A DNA stretch of 64,000 nucleotides, taken from contig CCKK01000017.1 in assembly GCA_001048675.1 (NCBI GenBank), forward strand, positions 1 to 64,000. Reading direction: 5' to 3'. Each line of letters begins with the position of its first letter. Position 1 is the stretch's first letter. Below are positions 28,485 to 40,022 of the stretch, in pieces. A program made the position numbers and the translations under genes. The DNA is from Vibrio diabolicus (GTDB lineage: Bacteria; Pseudomonadota; Gammaproteobacteria; Enterobacterales; Vibrionaceae). The notes under the pieces are model-generated. The model searched no databases and was not told where the DNA came from. It saw only the letters and a list, made by a program, of their open reading frames with translations.

Positions 28485-28570
28485 GGTATTCTACTCGATC
28501 GTTTAGAGTCATACCACTAAAGGCAACTGACTCTACCTCGTTGTCATGTTTCAGAGACAGATGTTAACAA

Positions 28571-29785
28571 TTAATACTGCTGATCAATGGTCACTTCTAC
28601 TGGTGCGCCAAATTCAACGACGTCACTTTCTCCGTGCCAATCTTGATCACGCGTTGCTACGTTACCGTCAGAGTCCACACGCACACGGACGATTAACTTG
28701 TCGAGTGAAGATAGTTTTTGACCCTGCATCATGGCATTACCATCATCTAATACGACTGTACGAGGGAAAGTACCCAGCGGATAGCGAGCTGCCGCAACAG
28801 GCATTGGTGAGCCATCTGCACGATGTACCGACACAATCAGAACTGCGTTTGGATCCAACTGAGCATTTGGTGCCACATTAATTGTCACAGCAACACTCTT
28901 ATCCGGTGAAACCGCTTCGCCCATTTGCTTACGAGCACTCTCAATACTGCGTGACAACATCTCGTAGCGGCTATCTTCTGGACCAATCATTTGCTGCATG
29001 ATTCCCCAGTACTTGATGGCTGCCGGGAAGTCTTGACGCTCAAACGCATCGAACGCTAACAAAGAAAACACACGCAGATCGACATAGTCTTGCTGCATCA
29101 GCTTGCCGAGTAATGAGCGAGCCGTCGCTTGATCCATTTCCTCTTGAGACAGCATCAGAGCTTGTGCGTAACCCAACATCACATCAGGATCTTTGGGCTC
29201 TAGGCGATATGACTTTTCCATCGCATCGATAGCAGTCGTGACATCACGATTTGCTAACGCAATACGACCTAGCAGTAACCAACCTGTCGAGTCTTCCGGC
29301 TGGTAATGTAAGCGAGTTCGAAGGGCAAGGGTCAAATCCGCCATTTCATCGTCACTCAACGGCTCAGAAGAAGCCGACATCAGCTTTTTCGATAACTCAG
29401 GTAGATTTGCAGACACTTCTTGCCATTGAACAATATCGTCTGACGCGCCAAATTTGTAATACAAGCCATAGCTCAACGCCACCGTCAGAATTACCGATGG
29501 AACTAAAACCGCGATTGGTGAAACCTTGGTTTCCTTTTGCGCTTTATCACCCGGAATATCGTCAAGGAGAGACTGCTTTAGATCAGAAATCAGTTCGTCT
29601 TCGCTCTCCACCAGACCTTCGTCAGTTTCTTCTGCAAGTTCAGATAAACGGTCTTTATAGAAAGCCTTGTTGAGCTCATCGCGTAACACGTCATCATTGT
29701 TCGCTTTTTGTTTAAGCAGCGGCAAAGCCACCAGCGCACAAGCAATAAGCGTAAGAGCAACGGTGGAAATCCAAAATAGTGTCAT
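28571..29785 (-). CDS. ccmI: Cytochrome c maturation protein CcmI
   Basis: Inner-membrane chaperone that holds apocytochrome c for heme ligation. It has 404 residues. Two N-terminal membrane segments lie at about 1-22 and 92-112 (VLVPSVILTVALSYGLYY). Between them is a cytoplasmic acidic loop. A TPR domain follows (about 150-285, for example DSTGWLLLGRIALANRDVTTAIDAMEKSYRLEPKDPD), and then a periplasmic C-terminal domain. Last gene of the ccm operon; its start overlaps the ccmH stop by one base. Confidence 0.92.
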   Translation of the reverse strand: MTLFWISTVALTLIACALVALPLLKQKANNDDVLRDELNKAFYKDRLSELAEETDEGLVESEDELISDLKQSLLDDIPGDKAQKETKVSPIAVLVPSVILTVALSYGLYYKFGASDDIVQWQEVSANLPELSKKLMSASSEPLSDDEMADLTLALRTRLHYQPEDSTGWLLLGRIALANRDVTTAIDAMEKSYRLEPKDPDVMLGYAQALMLSQEEMDQATARSLLGKLMQQDYVDLRVFSLLAFDAFERQDFPAAIKYWGIMQQMIGPEDSRYEMLSRSIESARKQMGEAVSPDKSVAVTINVAPNAQLDPNAVLIVSVHRADGSPMPVAAARYPLGTFPRTVVLDDGNAMMQGQKLSSLDKLIVRVRVDSDGNVATRDQDWHGESDVVEFGAPVEVTIDQQY

Positions 29786-30270
29786 TACTTCTTATCTCCG
29801 TTGTTCTCTTCTTCAAGCAATGCTTTTAAACGAGCCTCTTTTTGCTCATCCCATTGCTCGTCACTGCTCGCTTTTGCCTTAACTTTAGATTTACGGCTAC
29901 GCAGCACAATTAAACCAAAACCACCCAGTACTACAGCGAGTGGCCCTAGCCACAAAATCGCAGTCGCAACCGTAAATGGTGGGTTGTAAGTCACGAAGTT
30001 ACCGTAACGGGCGATCATGTAATCAACAATCTCATCTTTGGACTTACCTTCTTTGGTCATTTCGTACACCTTATGGCGTAAGTCTTGAGCAAGTTCAGCG
30101 TTAGAATCCGAGATCGTGTTGTTCTGACATTTAGGGCAACGGAGCGTATGGCTTAGCTCTTTGAACTGCTGTTCTTGTTCCAAGTTATCGAACTCGTACA
30201 CCTCAATGGCAGCGTGAGCAGCAAGAGATAATGTCATGGCAGCAAAAACTGCAAGGATCAGCTTTCTCAT
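29785..30270 (-). CDS. ccmH: Cytochrome c maturation protein CcmH
   Basis: Periplasmic thiol-disulfide protein that reduces apocytochrome c. It has 161 residues: a signal segment to about residue 20, the redox motif LRCPKCQN with C45 and C48, and a membrane anchor at about 105-125 (AILWLGPLAVVLGGFGLIVL). Overlaps ccmG by four bases. The short form with separate CcmI fits the split arrangement common outside enterobacteria. Confidence 0.94.
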   Translation of the reverse strand: MRKLILAVFAAMTLSLAAHAAIEVYEFDNLEQEQQFKELSHTLRCPKCQNNTISDSNAELAQDLRHKVYEMTKEGKSKDEIVDYMIARYGNFVTYNPPFTVATAILWLGPLAVVLGGFGLIVLRSRKSKVKAKASSDEQWDEQKEARLKALLEEENNGDKK

Positions 30271-30821
30271 TGCTTCGCCTCCTCAACCAATTTGTTGTAA
30301 AGCGGCTCCAGTGTTTCTGACCAATTACGTGGGTTAACATCCCCCACATGACGATAGCGAATCACACCATTTGCATCAATAATGAATGTTTCTGGTGCAC
30401 CATAAACGCCAAGGTCAAGACCAAGCATACCGCTACCATCAAATAGGCTAATTAAGTAAGGGTTGCCGAGATCATTCAACCAACCTACCGCTTTGTTACG
30501 ATCATCTTTGTAATTCATACCGATAATCTTAACGCCCTTACCCGCCAATTCGTTTAGGTATTTATGCTCTGCATAACACGTTGGACACCACGTAGCCCAA
30601 ACGTTCAAGAGCAACGGCTCACCTTTAAAAATTGACTGGTCGTATTGTTTTCCAGGTTCAGCTAAGTCTTCTAAGTGAAACTCAGGAACTGGCTTACCAA
30701 CCAAAACCGACTCCAATTTCGTTGGATCATCGCCCTCTTGGTTGCGCATTAACTGGGTTGCGAAAATGCCCGCCAAAATCATGAAAGCGACGAGCGGAAT
30801 AAATAAGATTTTCTTATTCAT
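30267..30821 (-). CDS. ccmG: Thiol:disulfide interchange protein CcmG/DsbE
   Basis: Membrane-anchored thioredoxin-fold protein that passes electrons to the CcmH/apocytochrome pair. It has 184 residues, an N-terminal anchor at about 5-22, and the active site WATWCPTC with C79 and C82. The cis-proline segment is VYGAPETFII, and the periplasmic domain fills the remainder. It lies directly after ccmF with one base between stop and start. Confidence 0.94.
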   Translation of the reverse strand: MNKKILFIPLVAFMILAGIFATQLMRNQEGDDPTKLESVLVGKPVPEFHLEDLAEPGKQYDQSIFKGEPLLLNVWATWCPTCYAEHKYLNELAGKGVKIIGMNYKDDRNKAVGWLNDLGNPYLISLFDGSGMLGLDLGVYGAPETFIIDANGVIRYRHVGDVNPRNWSETLEPLYNKLVEEAKQ

Positions 30822-30822
30822 G

Positions 30823-32799
30823 TTATGCCTCCTGCTCTTTTGACTTCGCGTTTTTCTTTGAAGATTTACGGAAGCGATAACGCTTATCTGAAATCGCTAG
30901 TGCACCGCCTAACGCCATAATCAAAGAGCCAGCCCAAATCCAACGAACGAACGGTTTATAGTAAATACGAACAGCCCAAGATCGGTTGTCGTCTAAACGT
31001 TCACCCATTGCAATGTATAAGTCACGACTAATGCCACGGTCAATGGCAGCTTCGGTCATCATAGACTTAGCCGTACGGTAGAAGCGCTTCTCAGCGTGAA
31101 GCGTATTCACGTATTTGCCATCATGTGTGATCTCAAAATCCGCGATGTAGCCATCGTAGTTTGGACCATCTTTATCACGCAGGCCTGAGAAGTAGAAATC
31201 ATAACCTTGAATTTGGAAGTGTTCGCCAGGTGCTAAACGTACATCACGCTCGATGCTGTAGTTCTGTACCATCGCAATACCGATAACAGATACCGCCAGA
31301 CCAACATGACCCAACATCATCGCCCAATGGCTACGCTGCAGCTTGCGAACGCCTTCACTAAAGCTATGACGGTGCGTTGCACGCTCATATAGTTCAAAGC
31401 CATGCATTGCAATAATCCAAATCGCCATTACCCAGCCAATGTAAGCCATAGTTGAGAAGAAGTCGGCAAACAGGTATACGCATACCGCGGCCAAAGCAAA
31501 AGCAAGCACACCTGAAACGAGCATTGGTTTCACAAGTTTAGATAAATTGTCTCGCTTCCAACGGATAAGTGGACCAATACCAAGTAGGAAAGCAAATGGC
31601 ATCATCAACCAAGCAAACAGCATGTCGAAGAATGGCGCACCGATAGAAACCGACCCCAAACCAAGCTGCTTGTGTACGAGCGGCAACAGTGTCCCCACTA
31701 ACACAACAACAAGTGCTGCGATAAGTAATACGTTGTTGGCTAAGAGCGCGTTTTCACGAGAGACTAAGTCGAAGTTACCACGTACACGTACTGCTGCCCC
31801 TTTTACAGCAAACAGCAATAAAGAGCCGCCGATAACGAAAACGAGGAAGCCTAGAATAAACATACCGCGTGACGGGTCAGACGCGAACGCGTGCACTGAT
31901 ACTAAAATACCGGAACGGACTAAGAATGTGCCCAACAAACTCAACGAAAATGCAGAGATTGCCAATAGTACCGTCCACGCTTTAAATGTGCCGCGTTTTT
32001 CTGTCACTGCAAGAGAGTGCATTAATGCGGTACCCGCTAACCAAGGCATGAATGATGCGTTTTCTACTGGATCCCAGAACCACCAGCCACCCCAGCCAAG
32101 TTCGTAGTAAGCCCACCAAGAGCCTAGTGCGATACCGAGTGTTAAAAATACCCATGCAGCGGTTGTCCAAGGACGAGACCAACGGGCCCAAGCCGTATCA
32201 AGGCGTCCGGTCATTAGGGATGCGATCGCAAAGGAGAAGGCAACCGAGAAACCAACGTAGCCCATGTAAAGCATTGGCGGGTGAACAATCAAACCAGGGT
32301 CTTGAAGCAGAGGGTTCAAGTCACGCCCGTCAACCGGGAAGAACGGTAACGTACGTAGGAATGGGTTTGACGTTAGGATGATAAACAGTAGGAAACCCAC
32401 TGAGATCATGCCCATTACGGCAAGTACACGTGCAACCGACTCTTGCGGCATACCACGACTGAATGTCGCTACAGCGACAGTCCAAGCAGCTTGGATTAAA
32501 ACCCATAGCAACAGTGAACCTTCGTGTGCCCCCCATACTGCGGTTAAACGGTAGTACCAAGGAAGCTGACTATTCGAGTTGCTCGCTACATACTGTAACG
32601 TGAAGTCGTTGGTATAAAATCCCCAACATAAAATGGCGAAAGAGAACAACAGCATCAGGAACATAGACCAAGATAGCGGTCGCGCTGTGTTCATGAGCAT
32701 GGTGTTATTATTCGATGCTCCCCACAATGGCAATACGCTCAGCAGTACTGCCATTGCAAGCGAAAGAATGAGAGCAAAGTGACCGATTTCAGCAATCAT
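30823..32799 (-). CDS. ccmF: Heme lyase subunit CcmF
   Basis: Large inner-membrane protein (658 residues, about 15 membrane segments) that attaches heme to apocytochrome c together with CcmH/CcmI. The heme-binding WWD domain is visible as [19 protein letters not shown] (about 232-250). Conserved periplasmic histidines lie nearby, for example in [12 protein letters not shown]. The start overlaps the ccmE stop by four bases. Confidence 0.95.
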   Translation of the reverse strand: MIAEIGHFALILSLAMAVLLSVLPLWGASNNNTMLMNTARPLSWSMFLMLLFSFAILCWGFYTNDFTLQYVASNSNSQLPWYYRLTAVWGAHEGSLLLWVLIQAAWTVAVATFSRGMPQESVARVLAVMGMISVGFLLFIILTSNPFLRTLPFFPVDGRDLNPLLQDPGLIVHPPMLYMGYVGFSVAFSFAIASLMTGRLDTAWARWSRPWTTAAWVFLTLGIALGSWWAYYELGWGGWWFWDPVENASFMPWLAGTALMHSLAVTEKRGTFKAWTVLLAISAFSLSLLGTFLVRSGILVSVHAFASDPSRGMFILGFLVFVIGGSLLLFAVKGAAVRVRGNFDLVSRENALLANNVLLIAALVVVLVGTLLPLVHKQLGLGSVSIGAPFFDMLFAWLMMPFAFLLGIGPLIRWKRDNLSKLVKPMLVSGVLAFALAAVCVYLFADFFSTMAYIGWVMAIWIIAMHGFELYERATHRHSFSEGVRKLQRSHWAMMLGHVGLAVSVIGIAMVQNYSIERDVRLAPGEHFQIQGYDFYFSGLRDKDGPNYDGYIADFEITHDGKYVNTLHAEKRFYRTAKSMMTEAAIDRGISRDLYIAMGERLDDNRSWAVRIYYKPFVRWIWAGSLIMALGGALAISDKRYRFRKSSKKNAKSKEQEA

Positions 32800-33281
32800 T
32801 GGCCGCTTCCTTGTTTCTGTTCGGTGCTGTATTGAAGCGGTTCATGCGTTTTCTTCATCGCTTCTGCAATTTCTGGTGGCATGTATTCTTCATCGTGCTT
32901 CGCTAGGACCTCAAATGCCTCAACCGTCGTGGCATCTTTCAGCACACCTTGAGCCACAATACCCTGCCCTTCACGGAACAAGTCAGGAAGAATACCATCA
33001 TAAGTAATCGTCACTTTAGGACCGACATCGTGCAGGTCAAAACTCACTTTCAAAGAATTAGGATCTCGACGAACCGAGCCCACAACCACCATACCACCAA
33101 TACGCAGACGCTGGCCTACTTCTGGCTTGGTGCCATCTGGCTTACCATTAACCAATTCCGTAGGAGTGTAGAAAAGGTCCATATTTTGGTTAAGCGCATA
33201 AAGTATCAAACCAATGGTGGCACTAATACCGATAAAGATCGCTAGTACGATACCTAGCCTCTTTTTACGTCTCGGATTCAT
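32796..33281 (-). CDS. ccmE: Cytochrome c maturation heme chaperone CcmE
   Basis: Membrane-anchored periplasmic protein that binds heme covalently and delivers it to CcmF. It has 161 residues, an N-terminal anchor at about 8-30, a beta-barrel OB fold, and the heme-binding motif [12 protein letters not shown] with H129 as the heme ligand and Y133 conserved. The C-terminal tail is flexible and Gln-rich. Overlaps ccmD and ccmF by four bases each. Confidence 0.95.
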   Translation of the reverse strand: MNPRRKKRLGIVLAIFIGISATIGLILYALNQNMDLFYTPTELVNGKPDGTKPEVGQRLRIGGMVVVGSVRRDPNSLKVSFDLHDVGPKVTITYDGILPDLFREGQGIVAQGVLKDATTVEAFEVLAKHDEEYMPPEIAEAMKKTHEPLQYSTEQKQGSGQ

Positions 33282-33484
33282 AAGGTGTTCTCCATGTTCT
33301 TCGCTGCGTCGATACGAGCTTGACGGTCAATTTTTGCTTTCACTTCTTTCAATAATGCATCACCGCGGCGAAGGCTAGTGATCAGAAGAATCAGCATGGA
33401 TAAGAAAGTAATACCAAACGCACTCCATACGTATGATGCGTAGCCACCCATGGCAAAAAAGTCGCTCAGAGATTCAAAATGCAT
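33278..33484 (-). CDS. ccmD: Heme exporter protein CcmD
   Basis: Small inner-membrane protein of 68 residues that helps release holo-CcmE from the CcmABC complex. One membrane helix (about 14-38, [21 protein letters not shown]) is followed by a basic cytoplasmic coil. Identified by size, topology and position between ccmC and ccmE. Confidence 0.9.
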   Translation of the reverse strand: MHFESLSDFFAMGGYASYVWSAFGITFLSMLILLITSLRRGDALLKEVKAKIDRQARIDAAKNMENTL

Positions 33485-33495
33485 AATAAATTACC

Positions 33496-34239
33496 TCACT
33501 GAGTTTGTTCTGTTGCTAGTTTACGCACCCAAGGGCGGTGACTTTCTTTACTGATGATTTCGTTACGGAAACGGACCATCGTCACTGCACCAAAGAAGAA
33601 CGCAAAGCCAAAGATGTTTAGCAATAACGGCCAAAGCATGTCGGATGAAATAGAAGGTTGTTCAAATTTCGTGATCGTCGCGCCTTGGTGAAGCGTGTTC
33701 CACCACTCTACGGAAAAGTGAATGATCGGAAGGTTAACAACGCCTACGATCGCTAAAATACCCGCCGCTTTTGCGGCTGTTTTCTGATCGTCAAACGCGT
33801 GATAAAGCGCAATAACACCAAGGTAGAGAAATAGAAGAATCAATTCTGAAGTAAGACGGGCGTCCCATACCCACCAAGTGCCCCACATTGGCTTACCCCA
33901 AACGGCACCAGTAAGTAGAGCAATGAAGGTAAATACCGCACCAATCGGCGCCATCGCAAGCGCCGCCATATCAGATAGACGTACTTGCCATACTAAGCCA
34001 ATAAATGCCGCAATCGCCATCGACATATAAACGCCCATAGACCAAATAGCTGATGGGACGTGAATATAGATGATTCGGAAACTGTCACCTTGTTGGTAAT
34101 CTGAAGGCGCAAATGCAAGCCCCCAAACCGTACCAACCGATAAGCATACGAGGGCCAATACAGAAAACCAAGGCAGAAACTTACCACTCAAACGGTAAGC
34201 GGTTTCTGGCTTGGCATAAGGATGTAGCCATTTCCACAT
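33496..34239 (-). CDS. ccmC: Heme exporter protein CcmC
   Basis: Inner-membrane protein with six helices that loads heme onto CcmE. It has 247 residues. The WWD heme motif is WGKPMWGTWWVWDARLTSEL (about 118-137), flanked by conserved histidines (IHVPSAIWSMG upstream and IHFSVEWWNTLHQG downstream). Separated from ccmB by 109 bases, the largest gap of the operon. Confidence 0.95.
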   Translation of the reverse strand: MWKWLHPYAKPETAYRLSGKFLPWFSVLALVCLSVGTVWGLAFAPSDYQQGDSFRIIYIHVPSAIWSMGVYMSMAIAAFIGLVWQVRLSDMAALAMAPIGAVFTFIALLTGAVWGKPMWGTWWVWDARLTSELILLFLYLGVIALYHAFDDQKTAAKAAGILAIVGVVNLPIIHFSVEWWNTLHQGATITKFEQPSISSDMLWPLLLNIFGFAFFFGAVTMVRFRNEIISKESHRPWVRKLATEQTQ

Positions 34240-34348
34240 GTTTTGTTCTCACTCTTACTTCAGGGACACTGTCTAAAGGGTTGAGACCGTAGCAGTGCTT
34301 TAATAATAATTCTTTGATCAAGCGCCGCTTCATTGGCACTTTATTGAG

Positions 34349-35026
34349 TTAGTTAACACTAACTCTCAATGCGGCACTAATGGCAAAAGGCGTTAACGTC
34401 ATCGCTCCCATTAGCATCGCACCTAAAATTGCTAGTTGACCGTTATACGCCATACCAAGCGCGGCGGCATCAATTGCTGATGTTGCGAAAATCAAAATTG
34501 GGATGTAGAGCGGAAGAATAAGCAAACTCAAAAGAACGCCACCCTTTTGCAACCCAACCGTCAAAGCCACGCCAATAGCTCCAATAAAACTTAGTGTCGG
34601 TGTACCGATCATCAAGGTTAGTACAACAGATAGCCAAGTATTGAAATCAAGCGAAAGTAAAACCGCCAATAATGGGCTAATTAGGATCAGAGGTAACCCT
34701 GTTAACAACCAATGTGCTATGACCTTTGAAACAACTACAAGTTGCAACGGAATCGGCATTAGCATCATTTGTTCCAATGCACCGTCTTGAAAATCATCAC
34801 GAAATAGACGCTCTAATGATAATAAGGCGGATAGCAATGCGGCAACCCAAACAATGCCCGCTGCAATACGTGCTAACAAATTTGGTTCAGGGCCGATACT
34901 AAGAGGAAACAGAGTAATAACAATAATAAAGAACCAAAGCGGGTTCAGAATGTCTGCCTGACGGCGAAATGCTATCAATAGCTCGCGGCGAATGATGGTG
35001 GTCATAGATGGAATCATATCAATCAC
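34349..35026 (-). CDS. ccmB: Heme exporter protein CcmB
   Basis: Membrane subunit of the CcmAB ABC transporter, which uses ATP to release holo-CcmE. It has 225 residues from the GTG at 35026 and six membrane segments. The conserved N-terminal [21 protein letters not shown] is present. The ATGs at 35017 and 35005 (MTTIIRREL) are alternative starts. It overlaps the ccmA stop by eight bases. Confidence 0.93.
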   Translation of the reverse strand: MIDMIPSMTTIIRRELLIAFRRQADILNPLWFFIIVITLFPLSIGPEPNLLARIAAGIVWVAALLSALLSLERLFRDDFQDGALEQMMLMPIPLQLVVVSKVIAHWLLTGLPLILISPLLAVLLSLDFNTWLSVVLTLMIGTPTLSFIGAIGVALTVGLQKGGVLLSLLILPLYIPILIFATSAIDAAALGMAYNGQLAILGAMLMGAMTLTPFAISAALRVSVN

Positions 35027-35636
35027 CCAACTTTATTTTTCTAAGTTTCGGGCTGTCCGAAAACATATCTTGATGCGTCGTCAACACGACAATACCGCCA
35101 TTATCAGCGTGACTTGCGAACAAAGATTCAAGCACTTTGACGCCTTGCTTATCGATGGCGGTCAACGGTTCATCTAAAATCCATAAAATTTGCTTACTGA
35201 GCCATAACCTTGCTAGTGCCACTCGTCTTTGCTGACCTGCGGAAAGCTGTGCTACAGGCACATCTTCTCGACCGGCTAAACCAACTTGAGTTAAAGCAGT
35301 GAAGATTTCTTCGTCAGAAGAGCGGTTATTTTGAATAGATTGGTAAAAACGTAAGTTTTCTAGTGCGGTAAGCTCTCGTTTCACTCCAGTTTGATGCCCT
35401 AAGAACAGCAGATCTTGATGGAAAACATCACGAGATTTTTCAACCTCTTCTCCTTTCCACTTAATGATGCCTTCTTCTCTATCACCTAAACCTGTCACAA
35501 TACGTAGTAACGTAGTTTTTCCAGTACCATTGCGCCCTTCTATCTGGACCAATTCACCAGGCTTAATTTCAAACTGCAGGTTTTCAAACAGGACCCTCTC
35601 ATCACGGATCGCTGTCAGGTTAGATACTTCTAACAT
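35019..35636 (-). CDS. ccmA: Heme exporter ATP-binding protein CcmA
   Basis: ABC ATPase of the CcmAB complex, 205 residues. Walker A is [13 protein letters not shown] (about 33-45), the signature is [15 protein letters not shown] (about 128-142), Walker B is [11 protein letters not shown] and the H-loop is VVLTTHQDM. First gene of the nine-gene ccm operon; its promoter should lie in 35637-35880. Confidence 0.95.
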   Translation of the reverse strand: MLEVSNLTAIRDERVLFENLQFEIKPGELVQIEGRNGTGKTTLLRIVTGLGDREEGIIKWKGEEVEKSRDVFHQDLLFLGHQTGVKRELTALENLRFYQSIQNNRSSDEEIFTALTQVGLAGREDVPVAQLSAGQQRRVALARLWLSKQILWILDEPLTAIDKQGVKVLESLFASHADNGGIVVLTTHQDMFSDSPKLRKIKLGD

Positions 35637-35880
35637 AGAGCTTCAACTAAAAAATGAACGAAGCGCTATATTAGCACAGCTTAGTTATGACAAAACAGGA
35701 TAAGAGGGCTGGGATGTATGTAAGTTCATGTATTTTTGTTAATTAATCGTCACACTTTAATAAAATTAACTATAAGTAGTTATAAGCTCTCATTTTAACT
35801 TGGGGAGCGAGTGCTAAGAATGAAAAGAGCTTAAGGTAATCTAGGGCTGTATTGCAAAAAGATAATTAGTAACCGAACAC

Positions 35881-35907
35881 AAAAAAAGAGGCTTATCGCC
35901 TCTTTTT
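35881..35907 (-). terminator. Terminator at the end of the flagellar-chemotaxis operon
   Basis: Stem AGAGGC/GCCTCT with a 5-base loop; A7 on one side and T5 on the other. On the minus strand it ends the flhA-to-DUF2802 transcript just before the ccm operon. Confidence 0.85.
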
Positions 35908-35922
35908 ATCGCTTTAAAACCT

Positions 35923-36420
35923 TTAGCGTCGACGACGTCCACGCGTCGGGTATTCTGCATCATCTGATGGCTGACCGCTTAGTGGTGGAATTTTCTCTTT
36001 TCCCGCCAGTTTTTTCTGTAGTGAAAGCATCAATTCCGCTTCAGCTTTTGGCAGTTCACACTCTTCAATGAGCTCATTGATATCTGCACCAAGCTGTACC
36101 ATTTTAGAAGCTCGACTGTACAAGCGACCATCAGTATCAGCGTGCTCGAGTTCACGAATTCTCTCGTTTAGGTGCTGAATAATGTCTTGTTGTTCCGTTA
36201 CTTTTTGTCCAAGACCAACGACAACCGAACGCACTTCGAGTAACTGCTTACTCAACTTTTGTACTTCTTTATCTACATGTCGAGACTGTGCTCGTTGCTG
36301 GTCTACTTGCTTTTGCAACCCCGAGCGAATGCGCAGTTGCAAAACAACCAACACCAACACGATAAAAGCGACGCCACCCGCAAGGAATGGAACAGATAAA
36401 AGAGTCTCTTCAGCCATCAT
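35923..36420 (-). CDS. DUF2802 domain protein of the chemotaxis operon
   Basis: 165 residues. One N-terminal membrane helix at about 8-27 (VPFLAGGVAFIVLVLVVLQL), a long coiled coil at about 35-95 (QVDQQRAQSRHVDKEVQKLSKQLLEV...), then the DUF2802 part (YSRASKMVQLGADINELIEECELPKAEAELMLSL). It ends in a basic RGRRRR tail. Known only as the last gene of the Vibrio cheW cluster; function unknown. A membrane-bound coiled coil beside ParC/ParP/CheW suggests a structural role, which is a guess. Confidence 0.85.
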   Translation of the reverse strand: MMAEETLLSVPFLAGGVAFIVLVLVVLQLRIRSGLQKQVDQQRAQSRHVDKEVQKLSKQLLEVRSVVVGLGQKVTEQQDIIQHLNERIRELEHADTDGRLYSRASKMVQLGADINELIEECELPKAEAELMLSLQKKLAGKEKIPPLSGQPSDDAEYPTRGRRRR

Positions 36421-36431
36421 TATTCAGCCCA

Positions 36432-36926
36432 TTATAGGTGAGCCATCTCGTCCCATTCGTCATCCGTTAGGAGCTTGTTCAAATCCACAAGGATAAGAAG
36501 TTTGCCGTCACGGTTGCTCACACCTTGGATGAACTTCGCGCTTTCATCAGTACCAACAGAAGGCGTCGTGTCAATTTCAGAAGAACGTAGGTAAACCACT
36601 TCTGCCACACTATCTACCAAAATACCAATCACTTGACGCTCTGACTCGATCACAATAATACGAGTATTATCTGTAACTTCGCCTTCCATCAGGCCGAAAC
36701 GCGAACGCGTGTCGATAACAGTAACCACGTTACCACGCAGGTTGATGATACCCAGAACATAATCTGGCGCACCTGGAACGGGTGCAATTTCAGTATAACG
36801 AAGTACTTCACGAACTTGCATTACGTTGATGCCGTACGTTTCTTCTTCTAGCTGGAACGTCACCCACTGAAGAACTTCGTCATTCGATGCATCTTTCTTC
36901 ACTTCTACTTCAAAAGCTTGAGACAT
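36432..36926 (-). CDS. cheW: Chemotaxis coupling protein CheW
   Basis: Adaptor that links chemoreceptors to CheA in the sensory array. It has 164 residues, a single CheW domain from about residue 18 (QWVTFQLEEETYGINVMQVREVLRYTEIAPVPGAPDYVLGIINLRGNVVTVID). All the conserved positions, including the LRG motif, are present. It follows parP after a short gap. Confidence 0.95.
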   Translation of the reverse strand: MSQAFEVEVKKDASNDEVLQWVTFQLEEETYGINVMQVREVLRYTEIAPVPGAPDYVLGIINLRGNVVTVIDTRSRFGLMEGEVTDNTRIIVIESERQVIGILVDSVAEVVYLRSSEIDTTPSVGTDESAKFIQGVSNRDGKLLILVDLNKLLTDDEWDEMAHL

Positions 36927-36961
36927 AGTTAATCCTCGTTAATGTCGTTCCCGACTTAAAT

Positions 36962-38092
<1,131 letters not shown>

Positions 38093-38103
<11 letters not shown>

Positions 38104-38872
38104 CGAACGCTAACCTCTCCAGGTAAATCAGTAACTGTTTATACGCAAACACACCACGACTACCAGATGCAAAATGCGATGCTGGCAAATGCTTTAAACT
38201 AGCATCACGGAACTTGGTATCAATCGGCACCGCAGAGGTCCATACTTGATTTGGGTAATCTTTCTTCAGTTGCATCAATGTCTGCAAAGACGCTTTGGTG
38301 CGCTTGTCATACATCGTTGGAACGATAGTCACTTTGAAACCACCCGGACGAGACTTTTGCATAATGGTTAACGTGCGCATCATGCGTTCCAAGCCTTTCA
38401 TCGCCAAAAACTCGGTTTGAACGGGAATCAAAATTCGGTCACTGGCGGCCAGTGCGTTCACCATCATCACACCAAGAATTGGCGGGCAGTCAATCAACAC
38501 ATAATCATAGTCTTGTGAGACCGATTGTAGAGCTCGTTTTAAGATCAGCCCCATCCCACTGCGATTCCCCATGACACGATCAAGCGTCGCAAGGGACATA
38601 TGCGCGGGAATGATATCCATCCCTTCCAGCTTTGTCTCTAGGATTAACGGCCTCACCGTTTCACGAGAGAATGTCTTCAACTGGAATAAATCAAACAGGC
38701 TCGAAGTTACTGCGTCAGGATCATAACCAAGATAGGTAGTCAGTGATGCGTGAGGGTCAGTATCGACCATCAGTACGCGATGACCTTTTTGACTCAGCAA
38801 ACCCGCTAATGTCACTGTTGAGGTGGTTTTACCCACGCCACCTTTCTGGTTAGCTACACTCCAAACAATCAT
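38093..38872 (-). CDS. parC: ParA-like ATPase ParC of the polar chemotaxis system
   Basis: Cytoplasmic ATPase that recruits chemotaxis arrays to the old pole under HubP control and guides their inheritance. It has 259 residues. The deviant Walker A is ANQKGGVGKTTSTVTLAG (about 7-24). Walker A' is VLMVDTDPHASLTTYLG, and Walker B is YDYVLIDCPPILGVMMVNALAASD. The location between cheB and parP/cheW distinguishes it from chromosome ParA, from plasmid ParA and from FlhG, also in this window. Confidence 0.93.
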
Positions 38873-38880
38873 GATGAATC

Positions 38881-39993
38881 CTACGCTAGGCCAACTTCCA
38901 CCAACATGCGTTCTGCAATGCGGTCAAGCGGTAAATCTTCTGAAGAAATGCCTGCTTTAGCAACAGCTTGGGGCATACCATAAACAACACAACTTTCTTC
39001 ATCTTGAGCCCAAATAGTTGAGCCTGCAGACTTCAACATACGAGCGCCCTCACGACCGTCTGCACCCATGCCAGTCAGCACTAAAGAGAGTACTTTGTCA
39101 CCGTATACTTTGGCTGCAGAACCAAAAGTCACATCCACACATGGTTTGTAGTTCATGCGGTCGCCGCCATCAATGATGCGAAGACGAGCAGCCCCCGCTC
39201 GACCATCCACCATCATTTGCTTACCACCTGGAGCAAGGTATGCCACACCAGGCTGTAAGACATCGCCGTCTTGGGCTTCTTTCACTTGAATCTTACACAA
39301 GGTATTCAAACGGCTAGCAAATGCAGCAGTAAAGGTTGCTGGCATATGTTGGATCAACACGATCGGATGCGGGTAGTTCATCGGTAAACGCGTCAGAATT
39401 TTTTGCAAAGCAACCGGACCACCAGTCGACGTGCCAATTGTGGTCAGTTGATACTTCTTACCGGAGGCTCGGAACTTTGCCGCAGCCGGTCGAGCAGGAG
39501 CTGGAGTCGCTGGCGAAGCCGTTCTTGAGCCTAGTGGACGAGCTGCCGCACTGGCACTCGCAGCAGCGCGAGTGATTGGTCGACGCATAAAAGCGCGCTT
39601 CGAAGCAATCTGAATAACTCGTTGCTGAAGCAGTGACACCGCTTCTTCGCGGTTACGTGCGATGTCTTCAAACTTTTTCGGTAAGAAATCCAATGCGCCC
39701 GCATCTAGCGCATCAAGCGTGGCTTTCGCCCCGTCATGAGTCAGGGACGAAAACATTAGGATTGGCGTTGGAGCCGCTGCCATGATTTCACGCACAGCGG
39801 TAATGCCATCCATCACTGGCATTTCAATATCCATCGTGATGACGTCCGGTTTAAGAGATTTGGCTTTCTCAACCGCCTCTCTGCCATTTACCGCAACGTC
39901 AATCACTTCTAGGCGCGATTCTGAGTTGATGATTTCGCTCACGCGACGTCGAAAAAAACTCGAATCATCAACGACTAGTACTTTAATCGCCAT
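38881..39993 (-). CDS. cheB: Chemotaxis protein-glutamate methylesterase CheB
   Basis: Demethylates and deamidates receptors to reset sensitivity. It has 370 residues. N-terminal receiver domain with phospho-acceptor Asp in [12 protein letters not shown] (about residue 56), an Ala/Pro/Arg-rich linker (about 140-175), then the esterase domain with the Ser of [12 protein letters not shown], the His of [12 protein letters not shown] and the Asp of [10 protein letters not shown]. Phosphorylated by CheA. CheR is not in this window. Confidence 0.95.
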   Translation of the reverse strand: MAIKVLVVDDSSFFRRRVSEIINSESRLEVIDVAVNGREAVEKAKSLKPDVITMDIEMPVMDGITAVREIMAAAPTPILMFSSLTHDGAKATLDALDAGALDFLPKKFEDIARNREEAVSLLQQRVIQIASKRAFMRRPITRAAASASAAARPLGSRTASPATPAPARPAAAKFRASGKKYQLTTIGTSTGGPVALQKILTRLPMNYPHPIVLIQHMPATFTAAFASRLNTLCKIQVKEAQDGDVLQPGVAYLAPGGKQMMVDGRAGAARLRIIDGGDRMNYKPCVDVTFGSAAKVYGDKVLSLVLTGMGADGREGARMLKSAGSTIWAQDEESCVVYGMPQAVAKAGISSEDLPLDRIAERMLVEVGLA

Positions 39994-40022
39994 CTTATTC
40001 CTTTTAATAACGTCAGCTTTGC

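Noticed and set aside
28546..28881. Plus-strand open frame opposite ccmI
   Set aside because: Lies within the conserved ccmI coding region, with no supporting features.
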